A DNA stretch of 64,000 nucleotides, taken from assembly GCA_000827265.1 (NCBI GenBank), contig KN834829.1, positions 174,895-238,894 of the forward strand, read 5' to 3'. Of this stretch, positions 23,817 to 36,598 are shown one piece after another. The notes below the pieces were generated by a model. The model saw only the letters and a list, made by a program, of their open reading frames with translations, was not told where the DNA came from and did not search any database. The position numbers were made by a program, and so were the translations under genes. The DNA is from Collybiopsis luxurians FD-317 M1 (Eukaryota > Basidiomycota > Agaricomycetes > Agaricales > Omphalotaceae). The stretch's first letter is position 1. Each line of letters opens with the position of its first letter.

Positions 23817-24952
23817 TCAGAAATTCAAATGGCCGTACAAATCCTCTATTTCCTGAACAATCTCCAGAACTAACCAGTCAGACTCCTGAAGACTGTGGTT
23901 TGTGATGAAGACCTCTTTGTGGGATATACCACAGGACCAACAGGATTGGACCGGCCTATCATACGCTACCTGCTCTAGTCACCAGTGAGAGAGGGTCTCT
24001 GAGAAGCAAAGTAAGAAAAGCATGGTGAGATGAGTAAGTATGTACCGACGCTGTGTCCACACGCTGTCATGAAGGCACCATGCCAAACCCGCAGCGGATT
24101 TGGGCATTTTCGATGCCATTCATTGACACGGCGGGCAAGGTTGATAGTCTTGCCAATCTTCCATGTCCAAGGTGGCTCAAAAAACCAATATATCCAAGCG
24201 GCGACTCCAGGCTTGCGAGGACGGAAGGTGGTGAGTTTCTTCTCGAGGGCGTAGTGGGGCCTTCGGCGAATGCTGAGATGACCAGGGAGTGCCAAGAACT
24301 GCACCGGCGTGTTGTGCGAGTTTTGAAAGTCCTCGTCCATGGTCCAGGACCACCCGGGACACAGATCGAAGTAGGTGTCAGGCTCATAGGCATCAGCCCA
24401 CTCTGGCAATGTGAAATCGCCAACAGACAGATCCGGGGGTAGTGTTAACCCCATAGCCATACCCTTTCAGTATGCGACTACGGATTTGATACTGGGTAGG
24501 TGAAACTGGAACCCACCTGAAATCGGATGGATGACTCCTTCCCTAAGAAGACAGTCCACGACCTGGTCGTCAGGTCCCTTTATGCTCAAGGTATCCTGAG
24601 CGGGGATCGAAAGCAAGCTGCTTGGCAGACTTTTGGGGCCTAAGATTCCTTGAGAGTCCAGATAGACGTTCGTGCCGAGAGAGCGGAAATGCGGGGTAAC
24701 AACACTGCAAGGAGTGGGTTGAAACTGAATTTGGGGCCTGAAGGGTTGACGGAACATGTTCCTGTCGAGGTTTACACGCGGCCCCACTTTCTGCGCGAAT
24801 TGACAGCCACGAGAATTTGAAAGTAGGGATAGGAATGCAGAGTCAGTGACCGCGCAAACAAAAGGTGAACTTGACCGAGCAGAATGGAACCAGTCTGTCG
24901 AGGAAGACTGGCTGAAATGCGTAGAGTAGCCTGAGATAGGACAAAAAGCATC
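23817..24952 (-). pseudogene. T5orf172/GIY-YIG-type nuclease-like gene with premature stop
   Basis: The frame at 24010-24460 contains WIYWFFEPPWTWKIGKTINL followed by ARRVNEWHRKCP, the GIY...(K)IG.T....RR..E pattern of the T5orf172 branch of GIY-YIG domains, then CGHSVE with a candidate catalytic Glu. A GTACAT...CTTCTCAG intron follows. The next exon reads ETLSHW, then TGA at 23979-23981, then continues in frame as LEQVAYDRPVQSCWSCG... to a stop at 23817. A CTAG acceptor just after the stop could bypass it (HSVEQVAYD...), so loss of function is likely but not certain. Upstream open segments (24467-24952) probably encode a Pro-rich N-terminus, but I could not fix the junction. Fungal members of this kind are usually uncharacterised proteins. 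Confidence 0.6.
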
Positions 24953-25008
24953 AAAAGGAAAAATTAGAATTTCGGCCCCCGTGGTCAGAATTTCTCCCTC
25001 CTACCTGA

Positions 25009-25088
25009 ACGTTGTTGAGTCTGAAGGTACATTGTTGAGGTCTATGGTACGTTGTTTAGGCTGAAGGTAGATTGTTGAGGATGTAGGA
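25009..25088. repeat. Four 20-bp tandem repeats
   Basis: Four consecutive 20-bp units of the form ACGTTGTTGAGTCTGAAGGT lie here with a few changes each. Confidence 0.85.
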
Positions 25089-25089
25089 A

Positions 25090-26086
25090 AGCCCCAGAGC
25101 CTGCAGCAACCAGATGCCACAGGAAACAACACTCAGAGACTGTAAAACAAAAATAATTTCTGTCACATACCTGAAACCCAACTGACTCTCTCCAAATACC
25201 ACCTCTGGTCCTTTCAGATGCTCCCTGACAAGAAATAGATTGATCAAACCATGAAGAGGTTAGATCTACTGCGGTAACAGGAATGAGTGGCGGGCAAAGC
25301 ACGGTGCGCGTGAATAAGCTTACCGAATATTTTTTCATTGCTTATTCATACTAAAATCCAGTTGTTTCAACTTCTAGTACTATCGAACAAAACCTCAGTG
25401 ACATATCTCTGCACAAAATTGAGCTGCGTCCAATTTTCACAATGAGAACAAGACTTTTACCTTCATGTCTGGATCAGCAACATGAGTTGTTCTGAAAAAG
25501 TCACAAATCAACCAAAATGATTCACATTTCCTAACCACTTCTCTTCCTCTCCGCCCTCCTTTCTTGACTTTTTTCCTCTACGTTGTCCGTTACATGATGG
25601 CGCTCGTACAACATGCGCATCCAATAGGCACCCGGCTTTTTGGCTCAAGCCTGGTGTTTTCCTGCATCGAGGTTTCCATGTATTGATGACTTTCCTAAAT
25701 GCAAGAACGTGTTACTTGAGTGGTCCTCTCTAGCATCCTGAATCCACAACTTGCCTTTTCCCTTCAAATGGACGAACCCTATTAATCCGTCAACCTTACA
25801 TCGTTTTCATTGAATCTGGCGTCAAAGGCACTTGTTACGGTGAAGGGAAAATCCTACCCGATTATACAAATTTCTCAGAGTCCTTGCATCTGATGAAGAG
25901 GTAGTTAAGCTAAAACAATGGAACATTGTAAGGTGAGTAGGGTTACTTTACGAAGTACAGTACAGAAGGACTGACTCGAAAAGGATGAGGGCTGTCAAAA
26001 TCCTGGGGAGATTACACCAGGAAGCCACAAAGTCATAATACCAACTTCGTCGCTCCAAAGCTCCATTTCATATTGAGGTTGAAGGT
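25090..26086. other. Intergenic
   Basis: No gene is supported. Minus-strand frames at 25042-25338 have no recognisable content. Confidence 0.4.
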
Positions 26087-26395
26087 AGGTCGCATAGCGC
26101 AGGACGCAGAAGAGGGGAAATGTCGGGATTGGTGGAAAGACCAGGCTCAGAGTGCGGGTAGTATACAAGGGCACTCTTTTAGCTGTTGATGCAAGCTGCG
26201 TATATCCGTCCTGGACCTTGTGGCTTCAATGGAGTTGTCATCGGGATTGATATTGACAATAGGTCGCATGGTGCAGGATGCAGAAGTGCAGGTAATATAC
26301 AAGTGCACTCTTTTTTTCCAGCTGTTGATGCAAGCCGCATATATCCGTCGTGGACCTTGCGACTTCGTTGGAGCTGTCATCAGGATTGCGTGTTA
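26087..26395. repeat. Tandem duplication of a 0.14-0.17-kb unit
   Basis: AGGTCGCATAGCGCAGGA at 26087 recurs as AGGTCGCATGGTGCAGGA at 26261, and AGCTGTTGATGCAAGC at 26181 recurs at 26320, with ATATCCGTC..TGGACCTTG after each. Spacing differs (174 and 139 bp), so one copy has an indel. Confidence 0.8.
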
Positions 26396-27230
26396 CCGCA
26401 GTGTGTTGTTTTAAATTGAAGGACGTTGCACAAGGCAAGAGGTTGGTAAGCATCGCAATCACAATTATCTTCTCTAACGTCTCGCAAACTTTGAATCCAG
26501 CATTAAAAGAAAAGAAAAACATAATTGGATTATTTAATATGAATATGAATATTCATGACTACATTGCTTCGAAAGGATACTTGCTGCCTCTGGCAGCGAA
26601 TGTCAACTGCATTGATGAATCATGTACTAAACATGAAACAAGGACGAGAGATACAGGACCAGCAGCTAATGAAAGTGAGGTGTAGGACCTGCAGATGGTG
26701 AAAGCGAGTTAAGAGACGCCGCAACGCTTGGATTACGCCAATGCCATTCCACGTGGCTGACGTCTTGGCCCATCAGTCCCATTCACATCCGACCATTGTG
26801 CCAGTGCTGATCGTAATGGATAGGCTGGGAACGTGTTTAAAGCGCCGAGGGAAGAAGGGAGGCAGGGAGAACTGCAGGGAGGGGGGAGGAGACTCGACCT
26901 TGGAGGTGAGGGGCACCGTGCAGATATTGACATTGACTTAACGTTAGTCTGCATCCTAACTTTGTACAGTGGTCCTGGACTGAGGAAGTTCAAGCTTGCG
27001 TATGTAGTGTAGGGTCGATGGTGTTCATTCCCGAGCATGTCGTGGGAGCAATGTATTCATACCACAAACCTGGTGGGATGAGATAGAACAAGGGGCAAGG
27101 ATGGAGGGTATGCTGTTTTGTTTAGCGGATTTGCTTCAACATTGGCCTTCATCGTTACTTCTGCATAGTGAATGATAGGATATATTATTCATATGCCTGT
27201 GTGAGATCTAGATATTTGACATTGAGCCTG
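26396..27230. other. Intergenic
   Basis: No gene, RNA or mobile element is supported here. Confidence 0.4.
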
Positions 27231-27233
27231 CCT

Positions 27234-27545
27234 CTACTCCCGGCACCGTAGTCTAATCACCCAGTCCTCCTTTCCAGCCTTGACCTTCATTTCTACGAAC
27301 CATATATCCACAGCAGCATCCTTCAAAATATCTGTGATTATTTCTAGAGGAAAAGTTGGTAAAAGTCTAAGATTGAGATTGACAAAGATCGGGACTACAA
27401 CTGTGGAGACATAGCTAGTGCAGTTCTAAGAACAAAAGAGCAAGTATACCTCAAGATCCTCGGGGAACTTGTGCAAGGATGGGGGTGCAAGCGCTAGCAG
27501 CTTTTGGACGGCATCAAATTTGAAGGAAAGTGAGTGTTCCTGTAC
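27234..27545 (-). pseudogene. Possible C-terminal exons of an unknown protein
   Basis: On the minus strand, a frame reading FKFDAVQKLLALAPPSLHKF is followed by a GTATAC donor and, after CCTCTAG, a frame IITDILKDAAVDIWFVEMK ending LRCRE with a stop at 27234. The two blocks look coding, but the junction is one base out of phase and no upstream exons could be joined. The protein is unrecognised. It could be a gene remnant or a gene whose splice sites I misplaced. Confidence 0.3.
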
Positions 27546-29185
27546 GATGATGGAAATATAGATCACCGGTCATTGTTGTGGTTAATAAATATGAGCATCG
27601 GGACGTACCTCCGAAGCACTATTCTAAAATATCGAAGGAGGTGACACCATTCTTGTTCAAACTTTCGAGAAGCTAGTCATTGAAGGGTGGGTGACTTCTC
27701 AAGCTTGCCAACTATATCTTTAAGAATTTCTTTTTGTGCTCAGTACCCTTTCATCCCTTGTAATTGGTTATGAAAATGAAGTAAATAATGGAAAAGAAAA
27801 TTGCATCATAGTTCAATTACAGAATTAATCTGAATGGAGAAACTTACATAGTATATCAAGTCTCAATCACAAACTCTTAGTCAGGAAGGACTAGAGCAGT
27901 TGGCAGCAGTCTCAATGGATATTCTGTTTCTTAACTGCATCAGGGAGTGTAACATGTGAACTCTTTAATGCTTTTTTGGTATGTCCACCTCAGGTGTTCT
28001 CAGAGCCACTAAAATGATGAAACAATTCTAGAGTCAGACTCACCATCCTTTTCTATTATACTCGGCTGTTTCTAGGTGAAATTAATTCCATGAAACTTAA
28101 AATCTTGAGTAGCTATGAAGGAGGAGTTGTGAACTGGTCTTCCTGGACAGAATCCACTTCTGAGAACACCAACACCTTTATCCAAAACTTGGTCAGATGA
28201 TAATGTAAAAACTACATAGAGTTCTTCAGGAGCATTGCCTATGAAGCTGTTTCAAAAAGGTGAAATTGCCTTGACTTGATTTTTCTAAAACCTCCTCTTT
28301 TCAATCTCAAAGTTAGTTTACATGTGTCAGGCTACATCTGTAACCTAATCTGATTTTGAAACTCATCTGGGACCTATCTTCACACCTCAGCAATATAAAT
28401 AAATATACCAGTTATTATGATCCTAGTGCACTGCCTTAATATCCTTTGTTTGACTGGTCACTGAAGCATTGAAGCACTACTGCTTAACAATGGATATGAA
28501 GTGGTTATTTAAAACCTTCATTTAAATGACAAAAAAGTGCATTTTTTAATACTCAATTCTCAGAAATAGAATCTAACATTCTCAATTTTCTTCATTGCTT
28601 TGGGTTCTAGATCATCAGGTGGCAATAGACTCAAAGCCATCTTCAACAAAGGGAGAGCACAGTGCCAACAGCTTCCTGTCCTTAGTTGAAGGCATCACTC
28701 AGCTGCCAAGCCATTAATTTGCTCTCCCACAAAGTTAGAAAGGATCTACTTAGAGCAATCAAGAGCTAAAGCTAGGTCAAAGTTCAGATACACTTAAAAG
28801 TGATAGATTTGCAAGTGGACAGACACATAGTTGGATCTCAGATAGTTGCAGACTTACTAGCACCTTAATGAAATTGTATTGAACTAACTAGATAAATCTC
28901 AAAAAGTTCACTCAAATAAAGTAAAACTTAAAGCAGGTCAAAGTCTACATTGCAAAGTTGAGGCTAGTTCCAAAACAACAAGAAACTATTTTAAAATTGA
29001 TGGATGTATGGTAGTGTCTCAGTTACTTCAATACTAACAGCAGTTACCCAGATATGCATTGACAAGACTGTATTGAAGTGAGTAGTAGTACCAGATATAT
29101 CTCAAGAAGTATCAAATGAAGAGATTGAAAACTCTGGGTAAATTATAAGAGCTTAACAAATATAATACATTCTACTACTTTCACA
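27546..29185. other. AT-rich gene-free DNA flanking the KDZ gene
   Basis: Nothing recognisable lies in this stretch. I searched it by eye for an inverted-repeat partner of the 45.3-46.1 kb side and found none. Confidence 0.4.
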
Positions 29186-29188
29186 TAC

Positions 29189-32100
29189 TTAAAGTAGCTG
29201 CCCTGCTTTTCTATACAAGCCTAGAATTTGAAGGCGGTTCCAAACAGAAATGAATGCCCAGCAATAAAGAATTGCCCAATTTTGAACCATATAGCTCACT
29301 GACTTTCGTATCCTTGTCATTCCACTGTTTCCACATTCAGCAGCACTGGAATTGATATGAGTCAAATCTGCATCCACTGCTGAATATGTCTTGAGAAAAG
29401 AAGCAGGAGAGCATTTAGTATGACCTGGAGCATGAAATCCATCCACCACAAACTGAGTATCTGCAAAAAATTCAGGCTCCCGGGTCCAACAGTAGGGGCC
29501 AAGAGCACATGCAAAGTCATACACCACCCTAGTTGGAGCCTTTGGCCACCTTGTCACTATAGCAGAAAAGACATCATTGCGCCCCTCCCCTACAGGAATG
29601 CAATGGAAGCCATAGCAGATGCTATGTGTACACCAGCATGCCATGATTCCCCCAGTTAAACATTTTTGAGAGTAAGTCTCATAATACTTTCGACAAGATC
29701 CAGTTCTTTCCTTGCTGACATCTACCTTCCCATTATGTGGTAGCTTTGGATATTGAGGACAATTTCAGATTTGTGGTAGACCATAGCAACACCCTGTCTT
29801 TACTTTATTTGAGTAAACTGTTGCTGTTACTTGAATTTCCACATACCTTTTCCCAACTGTGAATTTCACTGGAATTTTTCTGTACTGTTGAAGTAACAAT
29901 ATTCTGTGTAAGAGTTCCTGGCAAAGGCTCATGGTTCAAAGCCAGGAGAGAATCCATAACTTCTTTTCCACGCTTTAACATCCAATTTGCTACACCTAGG
30001 GTATCAGAGGCATAATTTCCTTCTCTGCCATGTTCAAGCTCTAGCACAGTATATAAAGCTGGAACTCCCAGCAATCCTTGGAGGTTTTCCCAAGTAGGGG
30101 ATAGTAGAAAAGTCTCCAAGTTCTTCAAAGATGACCGTGTCATGGTCTGCATGGTAGATTCCTCAGCTGAGAGCTGCAATTATTAAGGCTTAAGTTGTAG
30201 AATTTAAAGAGAAGTTTTCATCATCCACTTACAATCAAAAATAAAACCAAATATTCCTTCCGGGGACTCCATCCCTTTTCACTCTGAAGTGCCCCATGAC
30301 CAAGACGATGGCTAAACATATCTCTGAGGTAAGGACTCAGAGTATGTAGCCATGGATACAGCTCCAGTTGTAAAATTCTTGTATGCTCCAAACAAGCCTC
30401 CATATTTAGAGCAAGATCTTCACTCTCTCCCCCTTTGTTAGGTTTTAAGCCTCCATCAGCAAGCCATTCATGTAGCTTCTTCCTCATCTTTCTATCTGGA
30501 AGCCACTCTTGATGAGGTAATGGTTGACTAGAGCATTCTGGTGCATTGTCTTGAATTACTGTGGGAGGCTCCAGCTCATCATTTACATGCTTCCATCCAA
30601 ATGCAATTGATACCCCATCCCAAATGATATTTTCAGGTAAATCACCACAGCTTGGACAAGACTTATCCCCCTCAAACTGGATAAGACGGACATAGGCAAA
30701 CCAAACAGACCAAAAGAGTCCTCCTCCAACAAATGGGATATTTGGGTGCATTTCTTCATATCGGCGAGTAATTGTGTGAACCCAGGGCTCAAATGGTGTT
30801 TCAGAGCTGCTAAATGCACTTATATATTCCTTCAACAATTCATGTGTGAAAAGTGTAGAATTGTTGAAGTTGAAAAGTCCAATGTCTCGGGGTTCAGGAC
30901 CTATATAGCGGCATTGTTCCTGGGGGCATCTAGGGCATGGCTGGAGCTGAATTTGAATAGAGAAGGCCTGTGTCAGTGTGTACACCTGACACTCACAAAT
31001 GATTGTTGGGCAGTGAGGATTAAAAAATGCGCGTCCCCCATCCAAACATGGACAAGATGCTTGGTCTGAGAGTTGAATGAGTGGAGGAGGCTCTCACAGT
31101 GGACAAGGACGTGGATAGAATTCAACCTCAAAAGGAAGCATACACCATCTTGGAGGTAAAATTGGGAGATATGAGACTGCTCGTGAAGATTGCCATGAGA
31201 ATTGTTTGGTTGAAGTTGGGTAGTAAGTAAAGGATTTAGTAAAGGCTTATTAACACATTGCATGGGATTTCACATACTTATATCAACTCCTTCAGTCTCC
31301 TTTCTTGGGCCCTCTGCATCACTACTGCCTTTCATGAACTTCTTTGCAGCTACAATGTGATCACACATTGGCCCCTCCTTATTTTGACTTGAGCACTTCC
31401 AACTGCCTTCACCAGCATCAGATCCTTCATGTTTCACAATGACCCATTGTGATATCCCAATAGCATCATTTGATTTGGAAACAGAAAAAAGGTGGATTGC
31501 TTGATCTCCTTCAAAACCCAGATTCTCCTTCAAAAAGAGAACAACCCTTGGAGGAATTCCTGTAAATTTTACCTCTAAGTATTTTGGTCTTAAAGAATGG
31601 GAGAAATTCTAAACCTTCATCATTCTCATTATTATCTTCTAATTCATTCTCATTATTATCTTCTAATTCATTCTCATACATGATATAGTAGCGCTTATGG
31701 AAGCACTTCCATGAACCAGCAGGGCATAAGCAGGATATACGGCGCTGTGTGGACTGTCCTGATGCTTCAAAGTGATACCAACACCTCTGCGGTTTCATCA
31801 GCTTTCCTTTTTCTGTTTATAGATTCTGAATGACATACATTTCCCTGTCCTTGCTCCTTTCCCCAACCCTCAACTGCAAATAACCCATGATGAAGGCAAA
31901 TGAATCCCACACATTCACTCTGTACAGCCTCCGCATATTTCATAAAATCATTCGCTCCCTCATTTTCCATGCCTTTCAGATAGGCTTCTACAATCTCTGT
32001 ATCCAAGAAAGGTATATTGTTTAATTCCTCCTGCATAGGGCCGGTGCTGGTAGCCTCTAAACTGAAAGAAGATTTCAAGGCCGTTCGGCGCTTTTGGCTC

Positions 32101-32327
32101 CGCGGTTTTCCTCCCTGCTGTGCGCTTGGATGGTGCTGGATTCACAGTCTCTTCTGGGGACTGACCACCCCTGACTCTTCTGTAGAAGCTACCTGACGTC
32201 CAGGGTGGAATATCCACTCTGGCTCCAATTTGGTGCATTGTAATGACGGTAAAGGAGGGAGGTACTCTGCCACATCCTCTGAAAGCGAGTTCATAGGCAT
32301 GATTAAATGGGTTTTACAGATTCCCAT
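29189..32327 (-). pseudogene. CxC-module/KDZ transposase-like gene, frameshifted
   Basis: This looks like a member of the Kyakuja-Dileera-Zisupton associated group. The N-terminal third (31270-32327) starts MGICKTHLIM and contains IPFLDTEIVEAYLKGMENEG, SWKCFHKRY, an acidic repeat (NELEDNNE twice), KFTGIPPRVVLFLKENLGFE and a Cys/His cluster (SWKCSS...MCDHIVAAKK). These lie in shifting frames, with frameshifts near 32080, 31790 and 31580. The middle (30232-31045) carries CPRCPQEQCRY, NFNNSTLFTHELLKEY and SCPSCGDLPENIIWDG. Introns are likely near 30195-30231 (GTAAGT...TTGCAG) and 29710-29845 (GTATGT). The C-terminal 29189-29740 has YDFACALGPYCWTREPEFF, VVDGFHAPGHTKC and SSAAECGNSGMTRIRKS. The D, D/H and E in these motifs are the candidate catalytic acids of an RNase H-like core. 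The family assignment comes from memory of such motifs. Confidence 0.65.
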
Positions 32328-32429
32328 TCTAACTGTTTTTTATTTTTTATTTTTTATTTTGGCTGAGTAAGCAGATTCTGTGTTCTTATATAGGGATCCT
32401 TGGTACACTTCCATCTTTATAACTCTATC
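32328..32429. promoter_or_regulatory. Divergent promoter region of the cluster
   Basis: This 102-bp gap separates the start of the minus-strand KDZ-like gene (32327) from the plus-strand ATG at 32430. It contains a TTTTTATTTTTTATTTTTT run. A shared bidirectional promoter is inferred from geometry alone. Confidence 0.4.
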
Positions 32430-33965
32430 ATGGCACGTACCCCAAGCAAGCCTTTCAAAAAGACTTCCCGGGGCAAGTCTCCCAAAAAGTGACCAACTAT
32501 CACTTCTCCTAACAACTCCAGGTCTCATAAATCACCTTCTAAATGTGTTTCCCAATCCAGGCAACTTCCTCCACATAGGAATGACCAGCAAAAACTGTCC
32601 AAAGTGCCAGGAGGGCCCCATCACTGCAGGAAATGCATGGGTAGGCCACTTATAACATCTTCAGACTGTGTCCACAGTAAAATATATGGAGACAAGGTTC
32701 GTCTGTTCAAATACTATCCGTCATTTGAAGCACTTATTCCACAATATCCCAGTACCATTTGTTAATTCATGCTGGTATTCAAGTTGTGCCTGTGGCCACA
32801 TATGCTCACCTCGAGGCACTTGCTCAACAATTGAAGCCTGCAGGTCCCGGTATCTGCAATGCAGACTCAGAGACCTGCAGGGCTGCTACAACAGGTATCG
32901 AGCCAGGAATTAGCGGGGCCGGTGCAGAGGCGCATGTTCCCCCTTTAAACCAAAGTATTTCACCTGTTCAATATGGTGATATGAACATACCGTCCAGTCC
33001 AGTCAACCCATTCCAGACGCCTGTGCGTCCACAAGTAGGAGGCATGACTGTGGCTCTAAATCCCCCTAGAAATATGACTACGAATGACCAGGTATCTGGC
33101 CATGCAGAGCCCACTGGGGTAGAGAGCGTGCACTCAGATACAGTCTATCAGCTCGGTCTCTCCGGATTGTCACCACTTCCATCCTCAAGTCCTGTGATGG
33201 AAACCCAATTGAACCCCAATTTGTCTTCTCCATTGCCTCAAATGTCTCCAGGTTCCTCCAGCTTTTTTTTACCATCTTCACCTACCAAACCCCGGCGATC
33301 TCGCACAACCCAGAAAGATCCATTATTTGGTTGTGTAAGAGGGGCAGCAAGAGGGTCCCAACCATGGAGTATTGTTTATTCCTTCTGTTTCTCAGACTTA
33401 AAATTTCACTGACCTTGACCATTTACAGACATCGTCCGCAACAGACCAATCCCTACTCCTAGAACTGAGGTTTCTGATTCAACTCGAAGATACCGCCGCA
33501 AACTTGAAAAAATTATTTGTCGTGTAAGTTATGCAAATGTATTATGTTCCAAATTGTTACACTAATTTCTTTCCTTAGTGTGAACAATTAGGGGAAGAAA
33601 CTGGCTGTTGGATGTACTTCGCTGCTCAGCATCCCAATGCCCATGAGAATTTTGCTCACTACACTTCTCGGCGGCTGACCTTAGATTGGATCCCTACACT
33701 TGATACCCTTCACAACAAAATGAACAAGCTCTTCATTTCACTGCAATGTTCACATTGCAGCAATGCGGCTGAACTCTCTGCAGACCTAATTGCCAAGGAG
33801 GCAGCTTTATCTGCAGCTTTAGCTGAAATGTCCAACCTTCGTACCAAAAATCAGCAGTTGGAGGAGCAGCAACAGAGGCTCCTCCAGGAGGCTCAGTATA
33901 ATACGGACTTGTTGCGCCAACTTGGGACTGTACAGGATACGGGAGGAGCAACCAGACCGGCATAA
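32430..33965 (+). pseudogene. Cluster gene 2: basic N-terminus, coiled-coil C-terminus
   Basis: The first codons read MARTPSKPFKKTSRGKSPKK and then TGA at 32490-32492. The same frame continues PTITSPNNSRSHKSPS... with a small Cys motif (HCRKCMGRPL). A frame change follows, to a Pro/Ser-rich low-complexity stretch (32759-33340). After an acceptor near 33430 comes DIVRNRPIPTPRTEVSDS..RRKLEKIICR. An intron (GTAAGT...CCTTAG, about 33523-33578) joins it to CEQLGEETGCWMYFAAQHPN and a Glu/Gln/Ala coiled coil ending GGATRPA at 33965. It resembles multi-copy hypothetical proteins of agaricomycetes. The function is unknown. The stop and frame changes suggest a pseudogene. Confidence 0.5.
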
Positions 33966-34122
33966 TGTGAGCAGTGAATAGAATCTGGACCCGAACTTGC
34001 CCTGATTTTATATATCTAAGATGTGTCTCAGATTCAACATTATTGCAGGTAAAACGGGACCACTCGAATATCACGGCAAATCCATTTATTTCAAAGAAAA
34101 TTAAAGGACAGGGCGAGTGCAC

Positions 34123-35032
34123 ATGGCCCCAGCTCACCTTTCTCCTCAACCACCACATACTACTATACTTGATTCCCTCCATTACATTTTACCGACAATT
34201 TTCTTTCACACCTCCACTTGTTTGACTACTACCACTTGAGTGAGGCTTAGAGCCCCTTTTGCGCAAAATTTCTCATAAATATAATAAATAATTCCAGCTC
34301 ATGCTGAAGTCTATACACCCCGAGTGGTCCTTAAACACAATTTATACAATGGCGTGATTCATCCTTGGATTCTTACCACACTTGTGCGAATTGAGCGTGT
34401 CCTTCATTGTGAGCTCAGCAGAAAAAGGCTCTCATTGGTGGATGTCAACTGCTGCAGGTCATTCAGGCTGCTGCTTGGGAAGAAAGCTTGTACCGTCCGG
34501 TACGTCTGATATTTTCTTCGCTTTCCATTTCTGTACTCAATGTGTAGGAGTATGCTTTTGTGCTCCAATTTTGATGAAGGCACCACTCTGTCAGTGCTGT
34601 AGGCAATAGATCATCTCCACCTTGAGCAGAAGGCCGCCAATGAGATTCGGGGTACTAACAGCTCACCACCTTCCCTTGTTTCAGTCTCTTACCCCAATGG
34701 GCAAATAAATCAGAGGGCATTAATTGTTCGAGGTGTGTATTCATCTGTTAATGTTCATTAAATTCATTAAATGACATTCCCTTGTTTCATTCTCGATGTC
34801 CTGAGACTGTCAGTATGCAGGCAAGGGACAATCTATATCCACCGTCGCAGATGTGTATATCTACGTACACCCTGTATCATTCAGTCAAGTCAAGTAAGTC
34901 TTCGCCGATTACCATTATACGTTATTCTAATCAAGAAGGGTCAAATATCTGGCCTCATGTAGTGGAGTTCACAATGTGGATCGGTCATCTGAATTTGAAT
35001 ATGTGCCTTTCTTCTGGTTAATGCATCTACCA
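34123..35032 (+). pseudogene. Cluster gene 3: unknown family, in-frame stop
   Basis: A spliced frame can be read. A probable first exon (ATG at 34123, to about 34212) leads to an exon at 34298-34499 (HAEVYTPRVVLKHNLYNGVI..., LTTLVRIERVLHC), then intron 34500-34548 (GTACGT...GTGTAG). The exon 34549-34730 has TAG at 34600-34602 and then AIDHLHLEQKAANEIRG. Further exons give STVADVYIYVHPVSFSQVK (intron GTAAGT...AATCAAG) and RVKYLASCSGVHNVDRSSEF..PFFWLMHLP, with a donor GTAAGT at 35033. Four junctions stay in phase, which supports a real gene that later gained one stop. More exons may follow downstream. The product is unrecognised. Confidence 0.5.
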
Positions 35033-36598
35033 GTAAGTGAACTTTTTTCCTTGGCTTCTTTTCCATCATTTTTTGGATGCATCTCCAGGCAGTACACATT
35101 CCCAATTCCCTGACAAGAAGTGATGTTTTGGTGAACAACAGGGTTACGCAGAAGATGGGATTGAATTGAACATACCGGCAAAAGGTTGCGAACTGCTTTC
35201 AATCAATTATGTCAGTCAGTTGGGGAGTGGTGCAGGGTGCTGAGAGCTGCTGGGACTTGCGGAGGATAAGAATTGTGCATTGTCAAGCAGGGTTGATTGT
35301 ACGTCAGGCTATATTTCTTCATTATAACCCACTCACCCATGTCTACAGCAGTACGCTCAATAATTCCAGGTTCATTCTATGCAAACAATCGAATAGATCT
35401 TATGGAAGCATCAAACTGTCTAGTCTGGGCAGTGGTGGGGGTCACAGAGGATCGGGTTTGTTCATTGTCAAGTAGGGTCGATGGTGTGCTGCGCTACTTC
35501 AGTTTGATTCAAACTCGCTCACCCACATTTTCCACAGAAGGTGTCACAAATGCCAGGCAAATTGCATCGAAGCGGAGTCATTGTTCATCCTCAGGATTTG
35601 AATTTTCCACATCATTCGGAAGAGTTCCGATGCAACACTATAGGCAGTCTCAAAGGCTCTCGACCCAGGATAGGTCCACTTATACTTAGTTCGGGTCGGC
35701 TTCTGCGATATCGAATGAGGGAATGGAATCTTTTCTGTTGTATGAATTGATCAAATGGCAGCAATACAAAATCTTTTCTCCAAAAATGCAGTAGCTCTAA
35801 GTTTTTGATCTGTATTGTAAGTATATGGAGAAAATCTTTTTCTGAGAATAAATGCAGTCCCTGATATAAGCGCTCGCGGGCGCTTACTTTCCTGATTTGC
35901 TGTATTCCTCTTCGAGCCAAAGATCAGTAGTTCTGAAAAGCGAGAACCGTCATCATGAGCTTCTGTATACTGATAACAGAAGATAGACAAACATTGTAGC
36001 TGGACTGAACGAGCTATATATGTTTCTCAATGTTGATATATCGCATGTGTCATTAGGATTTTCAAATTCTGTCTGCAGATTCAGCATCTGGTTCGGCCTT
36101 GCTTATTTGAAGTACCATGAACCCATCCACTGTATATTGAAACTGAAGAGAATGCAAGTGATTATCCAACTTGCAACAACATACTTATCACCTTTCTAAA
36201 GTCCCTACGGATTTAGTGCTTGGAGTTACAAGTCGAATACATACCTTTCGAGAGATGCTAATACGAACAGTGCAGAAGTTGAAATCATGCTGGCCCGGCA
36301 TAGTTTCCTTTCTCCCATATCTCATCTTCTTCAGGTGCTGGATACTGATGATATCTGATACCAAAACCCTACCCGGACTCAGAGGAGGTGAGTACAAGAA
36401 GGTACCAGAACGGCAGCTTGGTTGGCAACTCAGTTGGCAACTCAGTTGGCGACTCGGTTGGTGACTCGGTTGGCATCTGAGTGTTAATCTTTTGTTGCTT
36501 TCACAATTTACTTCGATTCATTGTTTAGATCACGACAAGATAGTGTAAATTCGGTCTATGAAAGTCTTAACATTAGGTACATTGAAAATAATCCCAAA
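35033..36598 (+). other. Probable decayed 3' part of cluster gene 3
   Basis: Scattered open stretches on the plus strand (for example around 35340-35560, SIIPGSFYANNRIDLMEAS) look coding-like but cannot be joined. A small hairpin TAAGCGC...GCGCTTA lies near 35867-35886. Otherwise nothing is supported except the 12-bp repeat listed next. Confidence 0.35.
36418..36475. repeat. 12-bp tandem repeat
   Basis: About five copies of GTTGGCAACTCA-like units lie in a row, with CA/CG/TG variation at the same positions. Confidence 0.85.
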
